A DNA stretch of 64,000 bases. It comes from Rubricoccus sp038746605. Lineage in GTDB: Bacteria > Bacteroidota > Rhodothermia > Rhodothermales > Rubricoccaceae. The notes below the pieces were generated by a model that worked only from the letters and a program-made list of their open reading frames with translations, searched no databases and was not told the origin of the DNA. Every line of letters begins with the position of its first letter. The stretch's first letter is position 1. The stretch spans positions 59,526 to 123,525 of the forward strand of contig JBCDKM010000015.1 of the NCBI GenBank assembly GCA_038746605.1, written 5' to 3'. The translations under genes and the position numbers were made by a program. This document shows, piece after piece, positions 54,005-62,220 of the stretch.

Positions 54005-54511
54005 ATGCATCATCCTCTCGTCGCTGTCGTCCCCGACATTCGCTCCGCGTACAACGTGGGGTCCCTCTTCCGCACCGCAGACTCGGCGGGGCTCCGGCAC
54101 CTCTACCTCAGTGGCTTCACCCCGACGCCCGACCATCGGGGCGTGGCGAAAACGGCTCTCGGCGCGCAGGATGCCGTGCCCTGGAGCCACGAGGCGGACA
54201 CGCTCGCGCTCCTCGCGAAGCTGAAGAACGACGGCTACACCGTTGCAGCGCTGGAGATTACCCCGGAGGCAATTGAGCCACCGGCCATCACGAGTGCACA
54301 CGTCCCCCTGGCGCTCGTGCTCGGCAACGAGGTCCATGGCGTCGCTCCCGATGTGCTGGACGCGGCGGACCTTCACCTCGCGCTCCCGCAGTACGGCATC
54401 AAGGCGTCGCTCAACGTATCCGTCGCGTTCGGCATCGCAGCGTACGCGCTGGTGAGGCGCATGCGCGAGATTGGAGGAGCAGGCGAGGGACTCCCTCCGC
54501 CTCGGCACTGA
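54005..54511 (+). CDS. SpoU/TrmH-family RNA methyltransferase
   Basis: 168 residues. SPOUT motifs: VVPDIRSAYNVGSLFRTADS (motif 1), PLALVLGNEVHGVAPDVLD (motif 2) and LPQYGIKASLNVSVAFGIAAY (motif 3, slightly split). It methylates the 2'-OH of a tRNA or rRNA ribose; the small size suggests a catalytic domain only. The final residues LPPPRH and the TGA stop are formed by a copy of the dispersed palindrome in which CGA has become TGA. Confidence 0.88.
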   Translation: MHHPLVAVVPDIRSAYNVGSLFRTADSAGLRHLYLSGFTPTPDHRGVAKTALGAQDAVPWSHEADTLALLAKLKNDGYTVAALEITPEAIEPPAITSAHVPLALVLGNEVHGVAPDVLDAADLHLALPQYGIKASLNVSVAFGIAAYALVRRMREIGGAGEGLPPPRH

Positions 54512-54516
54512 GGCGG
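54497..54516. repeat. Dispersed palindrome R23 supplying a stop codon
   Basis: CCGCCTCGG-CA-CTGAGGCGG; the C-to-T change in the right arm creates the TGA of the SpoU methyltransferase. Confidence 0.88.
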
Positions 54517-54557
54517 GCTCCCCTAAACTCGGGACCGACGCCGGGCACGAGCAGCCC

Positions 54558-54564
54558 TAGCTTC
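54558..54564 (+). promoter_or_regulatory. Possible -7 element (TAGCTTC) before the first PPC lipoprotein
   Basis: TAGCTTC, 33 nt before the ATG, same heptamer as before topA and other genes. Confidence 0.3.
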
Positions 54565-54596
54565 TCGTTGCTCTGCAGGTCTCTTTCCCGATCCTC

Positions 54597-55799
54597 ATGC
54601 GCCTTTCGTTCCGCCAGTTCCTCGCGCTCGCCCTGTTCCCGCTCGTCGGCATGATGGCCTGCGACGTGCCGCTCCCGGCCGGAGGGACGACTACCGGCAC
54701 CTTGCCCGACCTCTCGAACGCGACCACTGTGACCGGTACTCTGTCCGACGGTGACGGCACCCGTCCGAGCGGCCAGAAAGCAGATGAAGCGGTCCGTGTC
54801 TCCGTGCCTCCCGGAGCGACGCTCCACGTCCTGATGGAGAGCGAGGCGTTCGACACGTTCTTGGAGGTCCGCGTGGATGGTCTCCCACAGGTCTTGACCA
54901 ACGACGACTGGAACGGCTCTCGCCAACAGTCCTTCGTTTCGCAGACGAACACGACGGCGGAGGCGCTCAGCGCGACTGTGTTCGCCTCGGCGTATGCGCA
55001 GGCTGGGCGGGGAGCGTACACGGTCCGTTACCTCGTCGAGACCCCCGCGCCGCTTCCCGAGGCGGAGGGGCTCCGGCTCCCGGCGCAGGTCTCCGGCACG
55101 CTCACGAGCAGCACCGCCCGCGTCCCGCTCCTCAGCAATGACGCCGAGCGTCCGGCTGATGTCTACTCGTTCACCCTCGCGAGCGGCCAGCGCGCGACGG
55201 TCCGCATGGAGAGTTCCGCGTTCGACACATACCTCAAGGTGCTACGCAACGGCGCCTTCTCCGCCCGCAACGACGACTTCGGCGGCAGCCGGTCGGTCTC
55301 GCAACTCGATGTGAGCGGCCCGGGGACGATCACCGTCCTCGCAGGCGCGTTCTCCGCGATGACCAACACCGGCTCCTACACGCTCTCCGTCACCTCCAAC
55401 GGTGCCGCGCCGCGCCCGAAGGCCGAGGAGCCGCAGACGCCTTCCGGTGGCCCCGGCCTCCCGCTCGGTCGCGATGGTGGTTTGTACAACGGCGAGCTAA
55501 CTGACAGTGACCCCGCGGTTCCGCTCACCATCAGCGAAGCTCTGCGGAAAGCAGACGCGCACCACATCGAGCTTCGCTCGGGCGAGACGCTCATCGTCGC
55601 GATGGAAAGCCAGTCGTTCGATACCTACCTCAAGATGGAGCGCAGCGGCCAGTTCGTCGCGCGCAACGACGACGCCGGGAGCACGAGCCGCTCGGAAATC
55701 CGCCACACCGCGACGACGAGCGGGACGTACACGGTCTACGCGGGGACCTTCGCGGATTCTGGACGGGGGCAGTACCAACTGAGCTGGCGGATCGAGTAG
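54597..55799 (+). CDS. Lipoprotein with three PPC-like beta domains
   Basis: 400 residues. Leader ends in LVGMMACD (lipobox). Three consecutive domains of about 115 residues each carry the PPC (pre-peptidase C-terminal) pattern: a (V/S)xGTL(S/T)xxD turn, a strand with E(A/S)xx(F/Y)DT(F/Y)L(E/K)V, and N-D-D. Examples: MESEAFDTFLEVRVDG, MESSAFDTYLKVLRNG and MESQSFDTYLKMERSG. No catalytic domain is attached. Likely a calcium- or ligand-binding surface protein. Next gene is a paralogue, with palindrome R24 between. Confidence 0.78.
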   Translation: MRLSFRQFLALALFPLVGMMACDVPLPAGGTTTGTLPDLSNATTVTGTLSDGDGTRPSGQKADEAVRVSVPPGATLHVLMESEAFDTFLEVRVDGLPQVLTNDDWNGSRQQSFVSQTNTTAEALSATVFASAYAQAGRGAYTVRYLVETPAPLPEAEGLRLPAQVSGTLTSSTARVPLLSNDAERPADVYSFTLASGQRATVRMESSAFDTYLKVLRNGAFSARNDDFGGSRSVSQLDVSGPGTITVLAGAFSAMTNTGSYTLSVTSNGAAPRPKAEEPQTPSGGPGLPLGRDGGLYNGELTDSDPAVPLTISEALRKADAHHIELRSGETLIVAMESQSFDTYLKMERSGQFVARNDDAGSTSRSEIRHTATTSGTYTVYAGTFADSGRGQYQLSWRIE

Positions 55800-55800
55800 C

Positions 55801-55822
55801 CCCGCCTCGGCACCGAGGCGGA
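55801..55822. repeat. Dispersed palindrome R24
   Basis: CCGCCTCGG-CA-CCGAGGCGG, one base behind the TAG of the first PPC lipoprotein (GAGTAG-C-CCCGCC). Confidence 0.88.
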
Positions 55823-55911
55823 GGGAGCCGGTCGACCGGTCGCCTCCCAGGTTCTTGGGAGGAGAGACATCGCGAGACGGATGTTCCTTGGGTCGTCTTC
55901 CCATTCCCTCG

Positions 55912-57183
55912 ATGATCCGCCTCTTCCTCTGTCTCGCTCTCACGTCGGTTCTGGTCGGCTGCGCGTCATCGCCGCCGCCCGAGCCTGTCCGCACCTCGCG
56001 CTGGGCGAGCGACGCGCAGCCCATCCGCACCCTGACGCTGCCTGCACAGGTGGAGGGGGAACTCAGAGATGTGACCCGCCTCTACCCATTGACACCGAAC
56101 GGTGGCGACCGATGGGCGGCCAACTACGCGTTCACCCTCTCGCCCGGTCAGAGCGCGTCGATCCAGCTAGAAAGCGACACGTTCACTCCGTACCTGCTGC
56201 TTCTCCGAGACGGGCAGAAGGTGACAGACGATGTCCATCCGAGTGCCGCGCAGCTTCATGTGAGCGACCCTGGTGCGTACGTGCTCAGGGCCGGGACGTT
56301 CTACTCGGGAGGCCGAGGCGCGTTTACGCTCGTGATCACACTGGACGAGGACACGACGCCGGTCGCCACGTCTCCCGAACCGCAGCCGTCTCCTGAACCG
56401 CGACCGGCCCCGTCGTCCGCTCCCTCGCCATCACCCGAGCCCCCCGCAGAGGTGCGCCCCCTACGGACCGACTGGGAACTAGGCGTTTCTACGTCCGATG
56501 CGTTGCGGAGCGGCTACCTCGGAATCCCCTCTGAGGAACTTGGCATCGGCACACAGGAGGGTCGGCATTACCAGTCCAGCTATGCCGTCACGCTGCGAGC
56601 GGGAGAGACTCTGGAGGCGGTGATGGTGAGCACGGAGTTCGACACCTTCCTGGCGCTGTGGGAAACAGACTCCGGGCTGATCGAGACCAACGACGATGAC
56701 GGCAGCATCCAGCGGTCTGCCCTTCGGCACACCGCAGCAGCAGAGGGGACGTACATCGTCACCGCGACGTCGTACGTCCCCGAGACCGAGGGGGCGTTTA
56801 CGATCTCGATCTCCGTCGACGACGCAGCGCCCTCTGCGTCCTCGGCGCCACGGAGACTCTCCTCCAGTCATCGGGGAGAGCTTACAGACCGTACGCCTGA
56901 AATGGCCGTCGAGCGAAACGGGGTGATCGAAAAGCCTGCCGACACGTTCAGCGTCGACCTCCGAGCGGGGTCCACGGTCACACTGACGATGGACGCTGAT
57001 TTCCTCGGCCCGTTGGCCGTGTTGATCAGTCCGAGCGGCGAGTTCGTGGCCGACTCTGGCTTCGAGGCTCGGATCGATCCCGTAAGCCTCACCTACGAGG
57101 TTCCCACGACGGGGGCGTACACCGTGCTCGCGAGCACAGTGTATCGGCGAGGCGCTTACACGCTCACGATGAGCGTCGAGTAG
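55912..57183 (+). CDS. Lipoprotein with three PPC-like domains, paralogue of the preceding gene
   Basis: 423 residues. Leader ends in VLVGCAS (lipobox). PPC-like domains at about 35-155 (LESDTFTPYLLLLRDG), 190-305 (MVSTEFDTFLALWETD, ETNDDDGSIQRSALRHT) and 320-423. A Pro/Ser/Glu-rich linker (about 160-185) separates the first two. The third domain has lost the FDTxL core. Same gene order, size and signal type as the upstream copy indicate a tandem duplication. Ends GAGTAG immediately before palindrome R25. Confidence 0.76.
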   Translation: MIRLFLCLALTSVLVGCASSPPPEPVRTSRWASDAQPIRTLTLPAQVEGELRDVTRLYPLTPNGGDRWAANYAFTLSPGQSASIQLESDTFTPYLLLLRDGQKVTDDVHPSAAQLHVSDPGAYVLRAGTFYSGGRGAFTLVITLDEDTTPVATSPEPQPSPEPRPAPSSAPSPSPEPPAEVRPLRTDWELGVSTSDALRSGYLGIPSEELGIGTQEGRHYQSSYAVTLRAGETLEAVMVSTEFDTFLALWETDSGLIETNDDDGSIQRSALRHTAAAEGTYIVTATSYVPETEGAFTISISVDDAAPSASSAPRRLSSSHRGELTDRTPEMAVERNGVIEKPADTFSVDLRAGSTVTLTMDADFLGPLAVLISPSGEFVADSGFEARIDPVSLTYEVPTTGAYTVLASTVYRRGAYTLTMSVE

Positions 57184-57188
57184 CCTCG

Positions 57189-57202
57189 CCTCGGCGCCGA
57201 GG
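57189..57202. repeat. Dispersed palindrome R25
   Basis: CCTCGGCGCCGAGG, a perfect 14-mer filling the 19-bp gap between the convergent PPC lipoprotein (stop TAG) and the DUF417-like gene (stop TGA). Confidence 0.82.
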
Positions 57203-57688
57203 TCAGAGCCGCTGCTTCGGCCCCGAGCGGCGGCGCACCGTCCCGCCGACCACGATTCCGGCGGTGATGAGCACGATGTTCTTGATGATGTACTGCCCTT
57301 CCATCGTCAGCGCGAACACGTCCAGCGGGGACGAGAACGGGAACTGCGAAAAGCAGACCTCTGGCAGGAGGACCAGTGGAAGAAACGTGCCAGGCATCTG
57401 AAGCGCGAGGAGGAACAGCGCGCCGCGGACCGTCGGGCGGAAGAGGAGCAACACCCCGATGAGCACTTCCCAGACCGCCAGGATGGGATAAAAGAGGTCC
57501 GCATCCACGAAGTAGACCGTCGCCTTGACGAGATCCTCAGCGGGGCTCAGGCCCGGCACGAGCTTCAGCGCGCCAAACCAGACGAACACCACGCCGATGG
57601 CGTAGCGCAGCATCCGCACACCGTTGCGGCGCAATGCGTTCGCGATCCGTTGGTCGAGGGCGTCGAGGCGACGGGTGAGCGTGGTCAT
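57203..57688 (-). CDS. DoxX/DUF417-like membrane protein
   Basis: 161 residues, four TM helices: YAIGVVFVWFGALKLVPG (with the FxxxGxxK(L/F) feature of DoxX-like proteins), YPILAVWEVLIGVLLLF, ALFLLALQMPGTFLPLVLLP and a last helix IIKNIVLITAGIVVGGTV. Resembles YkgB (DUF417). Function of the family is not settled. The ATG chosen gives the short cytoplasmic N-terminus; the frame is open upstream. Confidence 0.7.
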   Translation of the reverse strand: MTTLTRRLDALDQRIANALRRNGVRMLRYAIGVVFVWFGALKLVPGLSPAEDLVKATVYFVDADLFYPILAVWEVLIGVLLLFRPTVRGALFLLALQMPGTFLPLVLLPEVCFSQFPFSSPLDVFALTMEGQYIIKNIVLITAGIVVGGTVRRRSGPKQRL

Positions 57689-57787
57689 GGCGCGGGAAGA
57701 CGAATCATATGAATCGTACGGCTCACTCCCGATTCCGGCGCGAAGGGCCGGGGGAGAGAACGCGAACGCGTGGCGAACTAGACCCTC

Positions 57788-57808
57788 CCCGCCTCGGGGC
57801 CGAGGTGG
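57788..57808. repeat. Dispersed palindrome R26, degenerate, in a divergent gap
   Basis: CCCGCCTCGG-GG-CCGAGGTGG between divergent DUF417-like and lipoprotein genes; one arm base is changed without compensation. Confidence 0.7.
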
Positions 57809-57850
57809 AAGGACCCGTCCGTAGGTTGCTGGTCCGCTCTCCCAAGTCCC

Positions 57851-58723
57851 ATGCGCTTTGTCCTGACGTTCTTCCTCGCGCTCTCCCTCGTCGCCTGCGA
57901 TGATGGTCTCGCGAAGCCCACGGATCGCGAGTCGACTGCGCGGGCAGAGACGGCTTCCGAGCGCCTCGCGGCGACCGAGGCGGGTCAGCGCGTCCTCGAT
58001 GCCATCGAAGCGCATGGTGGGTTAGCAGCCTGGTACAGTGCCGGTCCTATCGCCTTTCGCTACGCCTACACTCGGCTCGACTCCACCGGTGCGCCGGACA
58101 CCACCCGCCCTCCGCTCGATACCCGTCAGGTCATCGACACGTGGAGCGCGCGAGCGGAGCACACGCTCGTGGCGGACAGCACGGTGCGCTTCGGCTGGAC
58201 GGGCACCGAGGCGTGGGCGATGCCCACAGCGGAGGCCGTCCCGACCGATCCACGCTTCTGGTCCCTCACGCCGTACTACTTTATCGCGATGCCCTTCGTG
58301 TTGGCCGACCCTGGCGTGAACCTGGAGATGGCCGAGCCCCTGGTCCTGGACAGCACAACGACGGTCGATCAGGTGTACGTCACGTTCGATTCCGGTACCG
58401 GCGATGCACCGGACGACTACTATTACCTCTTGCTGGACCCCGAAACGAGCGAGGTGCGTGGCGTGCGCTACGTGGTCAGCTACGGACCCTTCAACCCGGA
58501 TGGTGGCCACACGCCCGAGACGATCATGCTCTACGATGGCGCGCAGACCATCGGTGGGATCACGTTGCAGGAAGGCTTCCGGTCCTTCGCGTGGGATGGC
58601 ACTGGACCTGGAGCTCCGAAGGCGCAAGGCACGCTCACCGACATCGCGTTCCGACCGGAGATGGCGGACGTAGAGTTTTCTGTCCCCGAAGGTGCCGAGG
58701 TTCAGCCCGACCTCGCCCCCTGA
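57851..58723 (+). CDS. Hypothetical lipoprotein
   Basis: 290 residues. Leader ends in LSLVACDD (lipobox). The body contains AIEAHGGLAAWYSAGPIAFR, a start found in uncharacterised Bacteroidota lipoproteins (DUF6503-like), then repeated strands (TVDQVYVTFDSGTGDAPDDY, VRGVRYVVSYGPFNPDGGH). A LolA/LolB-like half-barrel is a guess. Convergent with the methylmalonyl-CoA mutase gene; the two share palindrome R27. Confidence 0.62.
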   Translation: MRFVLTFFLALSLVACDDGLAKPTDRESTARAETASERLAATEAGQRVLDAIEAHGGLAAWYSAGPIAFRYAYTRLDSTGAPDTTRPPLDTRQVIDTWSARAEHTLVADSTVRFGWTGTEAWAMPTAEAVPTDPRFWSLTPYYFIAMPFVLADPGVNLEMAEPLVLDSTTTVDQVYVTFDSGTGDAPDDYYYLLLDPETSEVRGVRYVVSYGPFNPDGGHTPETIMLYDGAQTIGGITLQEGFRSFAWDGTGPGAPKAQGTLTDIAFRPEMADVEFSVPEGAEVQPDLAP

Positions 58724-58728
58724 CCCTG

Positions 58729-58750
58729 CCCGCCTCGGGCCCGAGGCGGG
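58729..58750. repeat. Dispersed palindrome R27, perfect 22-mer serving two genes
   Basis: CCCGCCTCGGG / CCCGAGGCGGG without spacer. It is 5 nt behind the TGA of the + gene (TGA-CCCTG) and 1 nt behind the TAG of the - gene. Confidence 0.92.
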
Positions 58751-58751
58751 G

Positions 58752-60311
58752 CTAGCTGAGGTACTCGCCCCAGACCTCTCGAAGCGCGTTCGCGATCTCT
58801 CCGACCGTCGCCTCTGCCTCGACGGCCGCGAGCACGTGCGGCATCAGGTTGGCGTCGCTCTCGGCAGCTTCGCGGACATCGCGCAAGGCTGCTTCCCAGC
58901 GCGCAGAGTCGCGTGAGGCGCGGAGTGCCTGGAGCCGCGCGACCTGCGTCTCGCGGATCGAGTCCGGGACGGTCATCGTCTCGAAAGGAGCCTCTTCCTC
59001 TGCCTGGAAGCGGTTGACGCCCACCACGACCTGCTCTCCCGATTCCACGGCCAACTGCTGCTGGTACGCGCTGGACGCGATGGCGTCCTGGTAGAACCCG
59101 TCCTCGATGGCCGCCACCGCGCCGCCCATCTCGTCGATCTGCGCGATGAGCCGCAGGGCCTCGCGCTCCAACTCCTCGGTCATCTTCTCCACCACGAACG
59201 AGCCCGCGAGCGGATCCACGGTCTCCGTCACACCGCTCTCGTAGCCGATCACCTGCTGCGTGCGGAGCGCGAGGGTCGCTGCCTCCTCGGTGGGGAGCGC
59301 GAGGGCTTCGTCGTAGCCGTTGGTGTGGAGGCTCTGTGTGCCACCCAAGACTGCCGCGAGCGCCTGGATGGTCACGCGCGAGACGTTGACGAGCGGCTGC
59401 TGAGCGGCGAGCGTGCTTCCCCCCGTCTGTGTGTGAAACCGCAGCATCATCGCCTTGGGCTCCGTCGCGCCGAAGCGTTCGCGCATGATGTGCGCCCAGA
59501 GCCTCCGCGCGGCCCGAAACTTGGCCACCTCTTCCAGGAAGTCGTTGTGCGCGTTGAAGAAAAAGCTCAGCCGCTTACCGAAGGTGTCGACGTCGAGCCC
59601 GGCATCCAGCGCGGCCTGGACGTATGCGATACCATCGGCGAGGGTAAAGGCGAGTTCCTGGGCGGCCGTTGCGCCCGCCTCGCGGATGTGGTAGCCGGAG
59701 ATGGAGATCGTATTCCATCGCGGAAGCTCCTCGGCGCACCACGCGAAGACATCCGTGATGAAGCGCATGGAGGGGCGCGGGGGGTAGATGTACGTCCCGC
59801 GCGCGGCGTACTCCTTGAGGATATCGTTCTGGATGGTCCCGCCCAGACGCGAGAGATCCGCCCCTTGCTCCTTCGCGACCGCGACGTAGAGCGCGAGCAG
59901 GATGGGCGCCGTCGCATTAATGGTCATGCTCGTGGTCACGTCGCCCAGCGGGATGCCGTCGAAGAGCCGCCGCATGTCCTCGATGGAGCCGATGCTCACG
60001 CCCACCTTGCCGACCTCGCCCTCGGCCATCGGGTCGTCGGCATCGTAGCCAATCTGCGTCGGCAGGTCGAACGCGACGCTGAGCCCTCGCGCGCCCGCCG
60101 CGAGGAGCGCCCGGTAGCGCTCGTTGCTCGCCTCGGCGGTGGAGAAGCCCGCGTACTGTCGCATGGTCCAGAGCCGCTGGCGGTACATCTCGGGGTAGAC
60201 GCCGCGCGTGAACGGGTACTGGCCGGGAGCGCCGAGGCGCTCGCCGAGGTCGGCGGGGAGGTCTGCCTTGGTGGCGACGGCGGGGAGGTCGAGGGCGGGA
60301 GAGGAAGGCAT
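58752..60311 (-). CDS. Methylmalonyl-CoA mutase large subunit (catalytic barrel only)
   Basis: 519 residues covering only the substrate-binding TIM barrel. Signatures: LWTMRQYAGFSTAEASNERY (the Tyr that distinguishes methylmalonyl- from isobutyryl-CoA mutase), GLSVAFDLPTQIGYDADDP, ISISGYHIREAGATAAQELA (His), and RFHTQTGGSTLAAQQPLVN. The B12-binding domain is missing, so a separate small subunit must exist elsewhere. It isomerises (R)-methylmalonyl-CoA and succinyl-CoA. Convergent with the lipoprotein at 57851-58723. Confidence 0.9.
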   Translation of the reverse strand: MPSSPALDLPAVATKADLPADLGERLGAPGQYPFTRGVYPEMYRQRLWTMRQYAGFSTAEASNERYRALLAAGARGLSVAFDLPTQIGYDADDPMAEGEVGKVGVSIGSIEDMRRLFDGIPLGDVTTSMTINATAPILLALYVAVAKEQGADLSRLGGTIQNDILKEYAARGTYIYPPRPSMRFITDVFAWCAEELPRWNTISISGYHIREAGATAAQELAFTLADGIAYVQAALDAGLDVDTFGKRLSFFFNAHNDFLEEVAKFRAARRLWAHIMRERFGATEPKAMMLRFHTQTGGSTLAAQQPLVNVSRVTIQALAAVLGGTQSLHTNGYDEALALPTEEAATLALRTQQVIGYESGVTETVDPLAGSFVVEKMTEELEREALRLIAQIDEMGGAVAAIEDGFYQDAIASSAYQQQLAVESGEQVVVGVNRFQAEEEAPFETMTVPDSIRETQVARLQALRASRDSARWEAALRDVREAAESDANLMPHVLAAVEAEATVGEIANALREVWGEYLS

Positions 60312-60458
60312 GACAGGCTGCGGAGAGAAGGGGCAAGATCCGGTGTGGGGTACTCCCAGCCCGGGGAGACAGTTTTGATTCTCCGGCCTGTTCTGGCGCG
60401 AGTCCCTCGGCTGCGAACTCCCCGAGTCTTGGGGAGGGTCGCGTCAGACCACTCGGTC

Positions 60459-60465
60459 TAGCTTC
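60459..60465 (+). promoter_or_regulatory. Possible -7 element (TAGCTTC) before the lipoprotein at 60486
   Basis: TAGCTTC, 20 nt before the ATG, in the 174-bp gap divergent from the mutase gene. I see no other feature in that gap. Confidence 0.3.
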
Positions 60466-60485
60466 GGGCGTCTTTCCCGTACGCC

Positions 60486-61637
60486 ATGCGCATCGCTCGC
60501 CTCTTCCTCGTTCTAGTCCTCGCCGGGTGTAGCTCGTCGCCGCCCTCCGCACCTCCGCCGGACGCTGCGGATGGTCTCGTGACGGAAGACGAGGTCATCT
60601 TGGAGGTGGATCTAGACCTCGGGGACACCATGCCCGATCCTCCCGTCGTCCGGCCGCCGCTAGATCCGCTCGCGCCATTTCCCCAGTGCCGCACGGGCAC
60701 GTTCAGCAATGTCTTCGCCTTCACGCTCACGTCGTGGCTGGAGGTTGCCGGGCCGCTCCTCGGCTGCCCGGCGGAGGCGCTCGACCAGCCTGACCTTCGG
60801 CTCACGAACAACCGCACGACGGAAGAGATCGAGGGCCTGACCCGCGTCCACGCCGACGATCCCAACGACTCCGAACTGGCCGTCGCGTTCGACCTGCGCG
60901 AGGGGCGGATCGTTCGCGCGATGCGCCGCATGACGCCCGATGCGCAGCGCGTCGTCTCGTTCTACCGCCTCGAAGCGAGCCTCGCTCCAGATCGGCTCGG
61001 CGCGGAGCCTGTGTTTCAGAGCGATAGCCGACAGGTCTTCGCGCCGACCGAGGAGCGCCCGTTCTGGATCGACTTCTACCGCACGCCCGACGCCATCGTC
61101 GTGGAGATCACCGACGCCGCCGACCTCGCGCCAGAACTGGACGTGGAGGAGCCTGGAGTGGAGGCCGACACCCTCGCGGCGGGCGGCGCGCCCTGCGATG
61201 CCGACTTCGAGCGCAGCAACGAGGCGTTCATGTTTTCAGAGATCGCCACCCTCTCAGCCCGGCTGGGGTGCCCGTTCGACGAGGCTCTCGCGGACCTCGG
61301 CCTCGACGACCCCATCGAGACGCTGGAGGCGCCTGACGGGAGCGTGATTCTCTCCTTCCGAGGCGTAAGCCGGATTCAGCCCGGCCTCACAGTCTCCGCC
61401 CAGCGGAAAGCCGACCGCCTGGCCGCTCTTTTCGTGCAGTGGCCCGGCCAGAGCACGGCGAGTACCTCGTTTATGGCCGCGAGGCTCAAGGCCCGGATGT
61501 ACGCCGGAGACCCCCCGGACCTCGACGAAGATGCCCGCGCGATGTGGTTCGACGACGACGAGTTGCGCGTCGGGATCGTGGTGCAGCAGCTCCCGGGTGG
61601 CGCCACGCTCCAACTCATCGACGCCCGCTGGTTCTGA
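60486..61637 (+). CDS. Hypothetical lipoprotein
   Basis: 383 residues. Leader ends in LVLAGCSSS (lipobox), then a Pro/Asp-rich linker. Two related halves: each begins with a Cys-containing N...F.F..(W/A)..(V/L)..(P/A)LLGCP type turn (FTLTSWLEVAGPLLGCPAEA; FSEIATLSARLGCPFDEALA) followed by paired strands (AVAFDLREGRIVRAMRRM; GSVILSFRGVSRIQPGLTV). No family recognised; an internal duplication is likely. Confidence 0.6.
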   Translation: MRIARLFLVLVLAGCSSSPPSAPPPDAADGLVTEDEVILEVDLDLGDTMPDPPVVRPPLDPLAPFPQCRTGTFSNVFAFTLTSWLEVAGPLLGCPAEALDQPDLRLTNNRTTEEIEGLTRVHADDPNDSELAVAFDLREGRIVRAMRRMTPDAQRVVSFYRLEASLAPDRLGAEPVFQSDSRQVFAPTEERPFWIDFYRTPDAIVVEITDAADLAPELDVEEPGVEADTLAAGGAPCDADFERSNEAFMFSEIATLSARLGCPFDEALADLGLDDPIETLEAPDGSVILSFRGVSRIQPGLTVSAQRKADRLAALFVQWPGQSTASTSFMAARLKARMYAGDPPDLDEDARAMWFDDDELRVGIVVQQLPGGATLQLIDARWF

Positions 61638-61677
61638 GCCGGAGCGCCCCAGCTACTCACCTTCCCTCGCACGACCT

Positions 61678-62154
61678 GTGATCTCCGACGCCCGCCTCCG
61701 ACGCGAACTCACGGCCCTGCTTCGAGGCGGGAACGCTCACGTGCCCACCCTCGTGGCCCTGGCGGACGTTCCCGCTGAGACGATCCACGAGCGTCCCGAC
61801 GGTTTCCCCCACTCGCTCTGGGACCTGCTCTACCACCTCTGGTTCACCCAGCACGACATCCTCGTTTTCTCCCGCGATCCGACTTACACGGAGCCCGCCT
61901 GGCCCGCCGGCTACTGGCCCGAGGTGGACACACCCGTCGAGTGGGACGCCACGCTGGAGGCCTTTGCGGAAGACCTGGAGGCGCTCGTGGGTCTCACGGA
62001 GACCGGCGACCTGTTCGCAGAGTTCGAGCATGCGCCGGGCTACACGCTCCTTCGCGAGGTCCTGCTCGTCGCAGATCACAACGCTCACCACCTGGGGCAG
62101 GTGATCGACCTTCGTCGTGCACTGGGTCTGTGGCCGCCCCCGAGCATGGCGTGA
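61678..62154 (+). CDS. DinB-fold (DUF664-type) protein
   Basis: 158 residues from a GTG. The four-helix DinB-like fold is signalled by three His ligands: FPHSLWDLLYHLWFTQHD and LLVADHNAHHLGQVIDLRR. Members are metal-dependent thiol transferases or damage-inducible proteins, usually unassigned. It precedes DNA polymerase IV, with palindrome R28 between them. Confidence 0.78.
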   Translation: MISDARLRRELTALLRGGNAHVPTLVALADVPAETIHERPDGFPHSLWDLLYHLWFTQHDILVFSRDPTYTEPAWPAGYWPEVDTPVEWDATLEAFAEDLEALVGLTETGDLFAEFEHAPGYTLLREVLLVADHNAHHLGQVIDLRRALGLWPPPSMA

Positions 62155-62160
62155 CCTCGC

Positions 62161-62180
62161 CCGCCTCGGTGCCGAGGCGG
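62161..62180. repeat. Dispersed palindrome R28
   Basis: CCGCCTCGG-TG-CCGAGGCGG; 5 nt behind the DinB-fold gene stop (TGA-CCTCG-CCCGCC counting one base outside the arm). Confidence 0.9.
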
Positions 62181-62220
62181 AGGGACTGGGGCAGCGACCT
62201 GTCGTCCCCCTGACGCACGG

